Of a stretch of 9,886 nt of DNA, positions 1 through 5,177 are shown piece by piece. Below the pieces are notes generated by a model. The model worked only from the letters and a program-made list of their open reading frames with translations. It was not told the origin of the DNA and searched no databases. Each line of letters starts with the position of its first letter. The first letter of the stretch is position 1. The stretch comes from an uncultured Saprospiraceae bacterium (GTDB lineage: Bacteria > Bacteroidota > Bacteroidia > Chitinophagales > Saprospiraceae), in assembly GCA_937959095.1 (NCBI GenBank), contig CALGLY010000386.1:1-9886 (forward strand). Direction: 5' to 3'. Both the position numbers and the translations under genes were made by a program.

Positions 1-25
1 ATCATACTATTTGCTATAATGTGTT

Positions 26-97
26 AATGCTACAATGAAGCAATGCGATAATGAAGCAATATATTATCGCATTGCCTCATTATCGCATTCTAGCATT
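26..97. repeat. Palindromic spacer element, AATGCGATAATG family, copy 1
   Basis: Long imperfect inverted repeat just beyond pheS. The inner stem pairs 40-52 with 63-75 (13 perfect bp around CAATGCGATAAT) with a 10-nt loop. A second short stem pairs 34-38 with 77-81. The outer arms AATGCTA (26-32) and TAGCATT (91-97) are exact complements. The pheS stop codon (complement of 96-98) overlaps the outer arm, so pheS ends in TAATGC, which is also how the left border reads (25-30). It could act as a bidirectional terminator or mRNA 3' stabiliser, but there is no clear T-tract. It shares its core word with the element at 3433-3512. Confidence 0.8.
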
Positions 98-1133
98 AAA
101 TAGCACTACTAAACTGCTGCATCAGGCGCACATCATTCTCGAATAAGTAGCGAATATCATTGATGCGATACTTTAGCATAGCTTGTCGTTCGATACCCAT
201 TCCGAAGGCAAAACCGCTATATTTTGTACTATCAATGCCACAATTTTCGAGTACTTGCGGATCTACCATACCACAGCCAAGGATTTCTAACCAACCTGTA
301 CCTTTCGTGATGCGATAATCCGTCTCGTCTTTTAGTCCCCAATGCACATCCATTTCTGCGCTTGGCTCGGTGAATGGGAAATAGGACGGACGTAGACGAA
401 TTTCTGTTTTCGGCCCGTACATTTCTCTAGCAAAATAGAGCAAGGTTTGCTTCATATCTGCGAAGGAAACACCTTCATCTATATAAAGTCCTTCTACTTG
501 ATGAAACTGACAATGGGAGCGCGCTGAAATAGTCTCGTTGCGATAGACGCGTCCTGGTGCAATGATGCGAATAGGCGGCTTCTGCGTGGTCATCGTGCGC
601 GCTTGTACCGATGAGGTGTGCGTGCGAAGTAGCATATTTTCGACTCCACGTACATAGAAGGTATCCTGCATATCACGCGCTGGGTGGTCGGCAGGGGTAT
701 TCATAGCGGTGAAGTTGTGCCAATCGTCTTCGATTTCGCGTTCTTCGGCTACAGTGAAGCCTATGCGCCCAAAAATTTCGATGATACGATTCATCATTAT
801 CGAAATAGGATGGCGCGAACCTAATGGCATTGGTTCTGCTGGTGCGCTCCAATCGAGGCTTTGCGCGGCTGCGCTATCGGATGCCGATTCTATTTCTAGT
901 TTTAAGCTTTGAAATTTCTGCTCGGCAGCTTGTTTTACTTTATTTATAAGTTGTCCAAATTCGCGCTTCTGCTCATTCGGGATATTACGTATTTCACCCA
1001 TCATCGGCTTGATGATATTTTTCGAGCCGAGGTATTTGATGCGAAACTGTTCTAATTCGTCTAGCGATTTAGGGGCATCTGTGTTGATGTCTTCTAGTAC
1101 CTTATTGACTTTATTGAATATTTCGACAGACAT
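96..1133 (-). CDS. pheS: Phenylalanine--tRNA ligase alpha subunit
   Basis: Catalytic alpha subunit of the cytoplasmic alpha2-beta2 phenylalanyl-tRNA synthetase. It activates phenylalanine with ATP and charges tRNA-Phe with PheT, which is not in this window. From the start chosen here the protein has 345 residues, normal for the family. The N-terminal ~90 residues are a charged helical tRNA-binding arm. The class II core follows: HPARDMQDTFY at 150-160, motif 2 around residues 196-215 (YRNETISARSHCQFHQVEG), TEPSAEMDV at 256-263, and motif 3 around 306-332 with GFAFGMGIER. The open frame extends to 1214, but those 27 extra residues are encoded by a spacer repeat and look non-coding, so the ATG at 1133 giving MSVEIFNKVNK is preferred. 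It lies 143 bp downstream of marR on the same strand, and its TAA stop lies inside a palindromic element. Confidence 0.97.
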   Translation of the reverse strand: MSVEIFNKVNKVLEDINTDAPKSLDELEQFRIKYLGSKNIIKPMMGEIRNIPNEQKREFGQLINKVKQAAEQKFQSLKLEIESASDSAAAQSLDWSAPAEPMPLGSRHPISIMMNRIIEIFGRIGFTVAEEREIEDDWHNFTAMNTPADHPARDMQDTFYVRGVENMLLRTHTSSVQARTMTTQKPPIRIIAPGRVYRNETISARSHCQFHQVEGLYIDEGVSFADMKQTLLYFAREMYGPKTEIRLRPSYFPFTEPSAEMDVHWGLKDETDYRITKGTGWLEILGCGMVDPQVLENCGIDSTKYSGFAFGMGIERQAMLKYRINDIRYLFENDVRLMQQFSSAI

Positions 1134-1146
1134 ATTATTTTTTAAT

Positions 1147-1178
1147 AGATATGAGATGCTAGATATGAGATATGAGAC
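1147..1178. repeat. Tandem GATATGAG-word repeat, locus A
   Basis: Three copies of GATATGAG at 1148-1155, 1162-1169 and 1169-1176 lie just upstream of the pheS start. By hand alignment 26 of 32 positions match a second spacer sequence at 4207-4238. A related word, AGATTTGAG, recurs in the spacer at 8803-8886. This is a dispersed spacer repeat of unknown function and would lie in the pheS leader if that mRNA starts near 1248. Confidence 0.65.
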
Positions 1179-1184
1179 TTTTTT

Positions 1185-1238
1185 ACTAGGCTTTTGAAGT
1201 TTAAAAAACTTCAAAAGTTTCTCTCCTTAAAACCTAGT
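1185..1238. repeat. Bulged hairpin in the pheS-marR spacer
   Basis: A perfect 12-bp stem, CTTTTGAAGTTT (1191-1202) with AAACTTCAAAAG (1206-1217), closes a 3-nt AAA loop. Directly outside it, ACTAGG (1185-1190) pairs with CCTAGT (1233-1238), leaving a one-sided 15-nt bulge at 1218-1232. The result is an 18-bp stem with one bulge. No T-tract follows on the minus strand, so it is not a standard terminator for marR. It may be part of the pheS leader or a mobile spacer palindrome. Confidence 0.7.
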
Positions 1239-1254
1239 ATCTACTTAAAAAACG

Positions 1255-1262
1255 CAAAGATA
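1255..1262 (-). promoter_or_regulatory. Possible -7 promoter element for pheS
   Basis: The minus strand reads TATCTTTG, an exact match to the Bacteroidota -7 consensus TAnnTTTG. It lies between the marR stop and the pheS start. No good TTTG -33 box is seen about 20 bp upstream, so this is weak. If used, pheS would have a leader of about 115 nt containing the hairpin and repeat just described. Confidence 0.3.
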
Positions 1263-1276
1263 AGGGAATTGCAGTG

Positions 1277-1723
1277 CTAATCATTCTCTGTCTTAGAAAA
1301 ATTATCGAAAATCGTATTCATTATGCGTAGAAAGGTCTCGTAATCGTCGTCAGTGAGTCCATTCCAGCCGAGTTCCCGAGAATTAAGGACGACAGGAAGG
1401 GCTTTTTCGACGGCTGCTTTTCCGATGTCGGTCAGGAAAATCTTGTAGCGGCGACGGTCGTTATCGAAGCGTTGGCGTTCGGTGAAGCTCTTTTTGCAGA
1501 GCAAATCTATGATACGTGACACGGTGGGGGCATTCTTGAAGCTACCATTGGCTAAATCTGTTTGGGATTGCCCGTTCTCTTTATAAAGACTATGTAGAAT
1601 AATCCACTGTTCGGGTGTGATGTCTACTTCTGCTGCTTTGAAGCGTTTTATCATATCGAGACGCACCACGCGTAGGGTTTGATCTAGATATGCGCCAAAA
1701 TTTTTTGTGTTTCCTTCGTTCAT
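1277..1723 (-). CDS. MarR-family winged-helix transcriptional regulator
   Basis: A 148-residue protein of typical MarR length. Family members bind palindromic operators as dimers and usually release DNA on binding a small phenolic or carboxylate ligand. Helices at residues 10-50 (ITPEQWIILHSLY) form dimer and scaffold parts. The winged helix-turn-helix runs about 53-101: QTDLANGSFKNAPTVSRIID contains the recognition helix, and FDNDRRRYKIFLTDIGK is the wing. The C-terminal helix (about 105-145) completes the dimer interface. It is transcribed divergently from hppD, with the operator-like palindrome at 2249-2268 beside the likely hppD start site, so control of tyrosine catabolism is a reasonable inference but unproven. 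pheS follows on the same strand, so readthrough into pheS is possible. The ATG at 1723 is preceded by an A-rich stretch, not a Shine-Dalgarno. Confidence 0.93.
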   Translation of the reverse strand: MNEGNTKNFGAYLDQTLRVVRLDMIKRFKAAEVDITPEQWIILHSLYKENGQSQTDLANGSFKNAPTVSRIIDLLCKKSFTERQRFDNDRRRYKIFLTDIGKAAVEKALPVVLNSRELGWNGLTDDDYETFLRIMNTIFDNFSKTEND

Positions 1724-1770
1724 TTTCTTTGTTTCGTTTCACGCATTGTCCGCAAGAACGTGCTGCGTGA

Positions 1771-1960
1771 GGGATAGTAATGGAAATGAGGTACGCTCAA
1801 AGGGGTGTGAAGCTTAGTACAGGGAGGGCTGCCTCAAGCAGACCTTCCTGTACTTTTAGCTGAACCGCCTTTGAGTGTGCTGAATTGTAATGGATAGCCC
1901 GACCCCGCAAAATGGAGTGTTGGCAAAAATTACTAAGCGCAAGCGGCGGGGACACGCCCC
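1771..1960 (+). ncRNA. Structured spacer element, possible Bacteroidota ncRNA
   Basis: About 190 bp with dense nested pairing. A terminal hairpin pairs 1817-1832 with 1838-1853 (near-continuous, loop CTCAA). AGCT at 1811-1814 pairs with 1858-1861. A helix pairs 1791-1803 with 1868-1880 (13 bp including G-U pairs). GGG at 1771 and CCC at 1898 close a symmetric internal loop carrying GTAATGGAA and GTAATGGAT on its two sides. Downstream, CCCCGC (1903-1908) can pair with GCGGGG (1946-1951), and the element ends GGGGACACGCCCC. It is more GC-rich than its surroundings. The GGGATAG, GGAAAT and GGATAGCCCGACC words recall, from memory, a dispersed element of Bacteroidota spacers and perhaps the Flavo-1 RNA motif; I could not check this. 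The strand is inferred from that resemblance. The likely hppD start site is well downstream, so it is probably not the hppD leader. Confidence 0.5.
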
Positions 1961-2209
1961 ATATTTATGCTATTTTTTCAAATTCTCCTCTTTTCTTCAC
2001 CTTAGAGTTTGTTAGAATTTTTCTTTTCTGAAAGTCAACAAGCTCTTAATTAATTTGGTGCTTTTCATTCTTTATGGAGATTCTTACAAATTTTGTAAGA
2101 ACCTTTCTATATTAAACATAATTTTTAAAAATTGTTATTTATGTAGTGTAGTAGTATTTTATAATAGAACCAGAATGAATCGCAAATTAGGAAAAAAATC
2201 GGGCTTGAA
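1961..2209. other. AT-rich remainder of the marR-hppD spacer
   Basis: Very AT-rich sequence between the structured element and the hppD promoter. No frame has convincing protein-like composition. The notable content is the inverted repeat at 2081-2101, listed separately. Confidence 0.6.
2081..2101. promoter_or_regulatory. Perfect 10-1-10 inverted repeat, possible operator
   Basis: TTCTTACAAA, one T, then TTTGTAAGAA: two perfect 10-bp arms around a single centre base, about 200 bp upstream of hppD and 360 bp from marR. Size and symmetry suit a dimeric regulator such as MarR. The distance from both starts weakens that reading, and no T-tract supports a terminator. Confidence 0.4.
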
Positions 2210-2241
2210 TGTGGTATTTAACGTAAATATTTATAGCTTTG
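2210..2241 (+). promoter_or_regulatory. Candidate Bacteroidota promoter of hppD
   Basis: TAGCTTTG at 2234-2241 matches the -7 consensus TAnnTTTG exactly. TGTG at 2210-2213, one mismatch from TTTG, lies 20 bp upstream, the expected spacing for the -33 box. Transcription would start near 2248, giving a leader of about 50 nt before the hppD ATG. An operator-like palindrome begins at the predicted start site. Confidence 0.45.
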
Positions 2242-2248
2242 TAAGGCT

Positions 2249-2268
2249 ATACTTGCTAAGGCAAGTAT
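2249..2268. promoter_or_regulatory. Perfect 8-4-8 palindrome at the hppD start site, candidate operator
   Basis: ATACTTGC, TAAG, GCAAGTAT: perfect 8-bp arms around 4 bp. It starts immediately downstream of the candidate -7 element, so a protein bound here would block initiation or early elongation of hppD. The neighbouring divergent MarR regulator is the obvious candidate. The same sequence could also form a hairpin at the 5' end of the mRNA. A minimal ATG-TAA frame lies at 2279-2284, between it and the hppD start. Confidence 0.4.
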
Positions 2269-2298
2269 TGATTTAATAATGTAAAACACAACAACATA

Positions 2299-3435
2299 AT
2301 GATAACAGATACAGCTATTTTGAATAATCCAAGTGCTTCTATGGAGGCTGATTTTTTGCCTTTGAATGGCACGGACTATGTAGAACTTTATGTGGGAAAT
2401 GCGCTGCAAGCGGCTCATTTTTATAAAACAGCTTTGGGTTTTCAATCTTTGGCACATGCGGGCTTGAAGACGGGCTTGAAGGATAGAGAATCGTATGTAT
2501 TGGTGCAGGACAAAATTCGACTTGTTTTGACTTCGCCACTACATAAAGGAACAGATATTGGGCGACACATAGATGAGCGTGGTGATGGTGTGAAAGTAGT
2601 GGCACTGTGGGTGGATGATGCTACGAAGGCATTCGAGGAGACGGTGAGCCGTGGCGCGAAGCCTTATATGCAACCCAATGTGATGGAGGATGAACATGGA
2701 CGTGTGGTGCGTTCGGGAATTCATACATATGGCGAGACGATTCACCTTTTTGTGGAGCGTAAGGATTATAAGGGGGTGTTTTTGCCAGGGTATGAAAAGT
2801 GGGAAAGTGCGTATAATCCGACAACGACGGGCTTGAAGTTTGTGGATCATATGGTGGGCAATGTGCCATTGGGAGAGATGAATAAGTGGGTTAATTTCTA
2901 TGAAGAAGTGATGGGCTTTAAGCAGATTATGTCGTTTGATGATAAGGATATTTCGACGGAATATACGGCGCTGATGAGTAAGGTGGTGAGTAATGGAAAT
3001 GGGCGTATCAAATTCCCAATTAATGAACCTGCGGCAGGACTGAAGAAGTCGCAAGTGGATGAGTATTTGGATTTTTATGGCTCGGCTGGTGTACAACACA
3101 TGGCGATTGCTACGGATGATATTGTAGGCACGGTGAAGGAATTGCAGAGCAGAGGAATTGAGTTTTTGCGTGTACCGACTACCTACTATGATACCTTGAT
3201 AGAGCGTGTGGGCGAAATAGATGAGGATGTGAGTATTTTAGGGGAATTGGGTATTTTGGTGGATAGAGACGATGAGGGGTATTTGTTGCAAATTTTTACG
3301 CAACCAATAGAACCACGTCCAACTTTATTCTTCGAAATTATTCAGCGTAAGGGCGCGACTTCTTTCGGGAAGGGGAATTTCAAGGCCTTGTTTGAAGCGA
3401 TAGAGCGCGAACAGGCGATTCGAGGAACTTTATAA
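2299..3435 (+). CDS. hppD: 4-hydroxyphenylpyruvate dioxygenase
   Basis: Non-haem iron(II) dioxygenase that converts 4-hydroxyphenylpyruvate and O2 to homogentisate and CO2, the second step of tyrosine breakdown. The 378 residues form two vicinal-oxygen-chelate domains, N-terminal about 25-155 and catalytic C-terminal about 178-350. The three iron ligands of the family are visible: His184 in FVDHMVGNV, His267 in GVQHMAIAT and Glu346 in FFEIIQR. The C-terminal helix (GKGNFKALFEAIEREQ) that gates the active site is present. The ATG at 2299 gives a normal N-terminus; Met15 is an alternative. It is divergent from marR and preceded by a candidate promoter and palindrome. Homogentisate dioxygenase and other pathway genes are not in the window. 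Its TAA stop (3433-3435) forms the first bases of a palindromic element. Confidence 0.96.
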   Translation: MITDTAILNNPSASMEADFLPLNGTDYVELYVGNALQAAHFYKTALGFQSLAHAGLKTGLKDRESYVLVQDKIRLVLTSPLHKGTDIGRHIDERGDGVKVVALWVDDATKAFEETVSRGAKPYMQPNVMEDEHGRVVRSGIHTYGETIHLFVERKDYKGVFLPGYEKWESAYNPTTTGLKFVDHMVGNVPLGEMNKWVNFYEEVMGFKQIMSFDDKDISTEYTALMSKVVSNGNGRIKFPINEPAAGLKKSQVDEYLDFYGSAGVQHMAIATDDIVGTVKELQSRGIEFLRVPTTYYDTLIERVGEIDEDVSILGELGILVDRDDEGYLLQIFTQPIEPRPTLFFEIIQRKGATSFGKGNFKALFEAIEREQAIRGTL

Positions 3436-3512
3436 TGCGATAATGCTTCAATGATAGAATGCGATAATGTTTCCTTATTAAAACATTATCGCATTTCAGC
3501 ATTATCGCATTA
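3433..3512. repeat. Palindromic spacer element, AATGCGATAATG family, copy 2
   Basis: Two perfect nested 15-bp stems: outer TAATGCGATAATGCT (3433-3447) with AGCATTATCGCATTA (3498-3512), and inner AATGCGATAATGTTT (3458-3472) with AAACATTATCGCATT (3481-3495), loop CCTTATTA. The left arm has a 10-nt extra segment (3448-3457). The outer ends coincide exactly with the stop codons of both convergent genes: TAA of hppD at 3433-3435, and TAA of the minus-strand gene as the complement of 3510-3512. The whole spacer is therefore the element. It probably separates the converging transcripts as a terminator or 3' stabiliser, although no classical T-tract is present. Confidence 0.88.
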
Positions 3513-4112
3513 AAAACCATAATTATACACCCGACTGCCATCTCTTGGTACTACTGCCCAATGCGGTTCGGTGAGGAAATTGGGAAGATGTAAAGCAAAA
3601 ATCCAAGCATCTTGGCAGGTTTCGCCTCGTCGAGGTTGAATTTCTTGCGTCGGTGAAAATAATTCGATGCGGCTTTTATCATCTTTTAGGAGGTCTTGTA
3701 TTGCTGTGTAAATACTCAATTTACTCGGGTATTCTCCTAGTCCTAACTTCTCGGGTGCATCTAAGACGTGCTGAATTAGGCTTCTAGATGTCATATTATC
3801 TGTCAGTATATTATAGATAGCTGACTGAAAGGCATCAAAGAAATCGACATGTCCGCCCATTTTCTTCAAAGCAGCCACTTCTTTAGCCGTTATTTTGGTA
3901 TTTAAATTGTCTACACTGAGTCCTAAACACAAGGCTTGTACTTTTTCCTGAAACTCCACCTCTTCTTTGCCGTAGACCTTATTAGAGAGTTGTTCTATTT
4001 CTGCTTTATCTAGCTCTACAATGCCCGCTAATTCGGCATCAGAAAGGACATTTAAGGTGATAAGTTTTTGAGCAATTCTAATTTTGAGATTTTTCAGTTC
4101 CATATTTTTCAT
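3510..4112 (-). CDS. Uncharacterised 200-residue protein
   Basis: I do not recognise this family. The frame is intact and reads like a real soluble protein: no signal peptide, no membrane segment, mixed charged and hydrophobic residues. Residues about 8-44 (IAQKLITLNVLSDAELAGIV, then ELDKAEIEQL) form a helix-turn-helix-like pattern of the sort seen in small DNA-binding or tail segments. Residues 45-145 look mostly helical. The C-terminal 45 residues (AWIFALHLPNF, then HWAVVPRDGSRVYNYGF) look beta-rich and may be a separate small domain. The start is either Met1 or Met4 (ATG at 4103); neither has a Shine-Dalgarno. It converges on hppD and diverges from deoC, so it is probably transcribed alone. 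Its stop codon lies in the palindromic element shared with hppD. Confidence 0.8.
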   Translation of the reverse strand: MKNMELKNLKIRIAQKLITLNVLSDAELAGIVELDKAEIEQLSNKVYGKEEVEFQEKVQALCLGLSVDNLNTKITAKEVAALKKMGGHVDFFDAFQSAIYNILTDNMTSRSLIQHVLDAPEKLGLGEYPSKLSIYTAIQDLLKDDKSRIELFSPTQEIQPRRGETCQDAWIFALHLPNFLTEPHWAVVPRDGSRVYNYGF

Positions 4113-4204
4113 ATATAACCCAATATTTCAATATCTTGCCAGCCGATGCTTGAATACGACAGATACGTTAGCATGATATTTTAAATTGATGAGTAAATTG
4201 CTAA

Positions 4205-4271
4205 GTAGATGTGAGATATTAGATTTGAGATAAGAGATTTACAATATCTTGTTTCTCAAAACTTTATCTAC
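4205..4271. repeat. Degenerate hairpin with GATATGAG-type words, locus B
   Basis: The sequence at 4207-4238 matches locus A (1147-1178) at 26 of 32 positions. GTAGAT (4205-4210) pairs with ATCTAC (4266-4271), and TTTGAGA (4224-4230) with TCTCAAA (4254-4260), so the whole folds as an imperfect hairpin. It contains TAGATTTG at 4220-4227, an exact TAnnTTTG match with ATTG 19 bp upstream. A promoter carried by the repeat and reading toward deoC is therefore possible but weakly supported. Confidence 0.55.
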
Positions 4272-4513
4272 ATATTAATCGGTAATTAAATAACTGATTC
4301 TACTAAGAAGCATTGTTTTAATAGATTTCAACTTTTTGATGTAATTATTTTCTATGAAAAATACAGAAAATAATTGAAACGAAATTTCGACTAACTATCG
4401 TAAATTGCCGTTTTCAAGCTTTTTATTAAGGCGAGCAAAGTAAACTATTTTTTATGATAGAACCTAACTTGCTAAAAAGAGAACATCTAAATTTAATTCG
4501 ACAAGTCATATAA
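4272..4513. other. AT-rich spacer upstream of deoC
   Basis: No gene is supported here. It holds the hairpin at 4343-4375 and the palindrome CGAAATTTCG at 4380-4389. I see no full TTTG/TAnnTTTG promoter close to the deoC start, and no Shine-Dalgarno before the ATG at 4514. Confidence 0.6.
4343..4375. repeat. 11-bp inverted repeat upstream of deoC
   Basis: AATTATTTTCT (4343-4353) and AGAAAATAATT (4365-4375) are perfect complements around an 11-nt loop. TTTCAA (4326-4331) and TTGAAA (4374-4379) give an alternative outer pairing. It is AT-only except for two bases, and could be an operator, a weak leader hairpin or chance in AT-rich DNA. Confidence 0.35.
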
Positions 4514-5155
4514 ATGAACGTCGCCAATTTCATAGATCACACATTACTACGTCCTGATTGCACAGCAAGAGACTTAGAATTATTATGCCAAGAGGCCATT
4601 GAGCATGGTTTTCATGCTGTTTGCATTCCTCCCTTCTTTGTCGGGCAAGCCAGCCGTATCCTAGAAAGACATCCTACCCGTATCGCTACGGTCATTGGGT
4701 TTCCATTGGGTTATTCAGCAGTAGCTGCCAAAATAGAAGAAATCAAACGCGCCATCAATGAAGGCGCGGATGAAGTAGATGCGGTAATAAATATTTGTGC
4801 TGCCAAAAGCGCGCAATGGAGTTACTTACGCAACGAAATAGATGGAATGACTACCGCTGCCCATATGAAAGGCAAAAGCATAAAATTGATTCTGGAAACA
4901 GGTTTATTAACCAAAACCGAAATCAAACGCCTTTGCGACATATGTAATGATACAGGAGTAGATTACGTAAAGAATGCCACAGGCTTCAATGCTGAAGGCG
5001 CAACCACTGAAATAGTGGAAAGTTTGCGTAAGCTTTTGTCCCCTGAAATAAAAATTAAAGCAGCAGGAGGTGTCCGTACTGCCGAGTTCGCACGTGAGCT
5101 TATAAAAGCGGGTGCAGATCGGCTTGGAAGTTCGACTTCTGTTTTGTTATTATAG
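4514..5155 (+). CDS. deoC: Deoxyribose-phosphate aldolase
   Basis: Class I aldolase that splits 2-deoxyribose 5-phosphate into glyceraldehyde 3-phosphate and acetaldehyde, allowing cells to use deoxynucleosides. It has 213 residues, the usual short bacterial form, folded as a TIM barrel. Visible landmarks: FIDHTLLRPD (6-15), IGFPLG (61-66), GADEVDAVINI (84-94) with the catalytic Asp at 89, the Schiff-base Lys153 in YVKNATGF, and the proton-relay Lys182 in KAAGGVRT. The Schiff-base motif is unusual: E. coli DeoC has Lys-Thr-Ser-Thr, here it is Lys-Asn-Ala-Thr. Both catalytic lysines are kept, so activity is expected. The next gene starts 22 bp downstream on the same strand, which suggests a two-gene operon. 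Confidence 0.95.
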   Translation: MNVANFIDHTLLRPDCTARDLELLCQEAIEHGFHAVCIPPFFVGQASRILERHPTRIATVIGFPLGYSAVAAKIEEIKRAINEGADEVDAVINICAAKSAQWSYLRNEIDGMTTAAHMKGKSIKLILETGLLTKTEIKRLCDICNDTGVDYVKNATGFNAEGATTEIVESLRKLLSPEIKIKAAGGVRTAEFARELIKAGADRLGSSTSVLLL

Positions 5156-5177
5156 ATTTTTTTGCAAATTATCATCC

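Noticed and set aside
26..97. CRISPR-like array from repeated AATGCGAT words
   Set aside because: Words are too short, lie in inverted orientation and have no regular unique spacers or cas genes.
1134..1214. 27-residue N-terminal extension of pheS
   Set aside because: It is encoded by the GATATGAG repeat and hairpin, and PheS proteins normally begin near the MSVEIFNKVNK position.
2055..2276. 73-codon plus-strand frame in the hppD leader region
   Set aside because: Low-complexity AT-rich composition, and it overlaps the inverted repeat, the promoter and the start-site palindrome; no family resemblance.
2539..3099. 186-codon minus-strand frame opposite hppD
   Set aside because: His- and Ile-rich shadow of the hppD coding strand with no protein-like motif.
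3513..3632. Papain-like Cys-His active site in the C-terminus of the unknown protein (ETCQ ... PHW)
   Set aside because: Cys and His are only about 18 residues apart, too close for NlpC/P60 or papain-like folds; treated as coincidence.
5112..5177. Longer start of the phosphoesterase inside deoC
   Set aside because: It would bury the lipoprotein signal peptide; the ATG at 5178 places it correctly.
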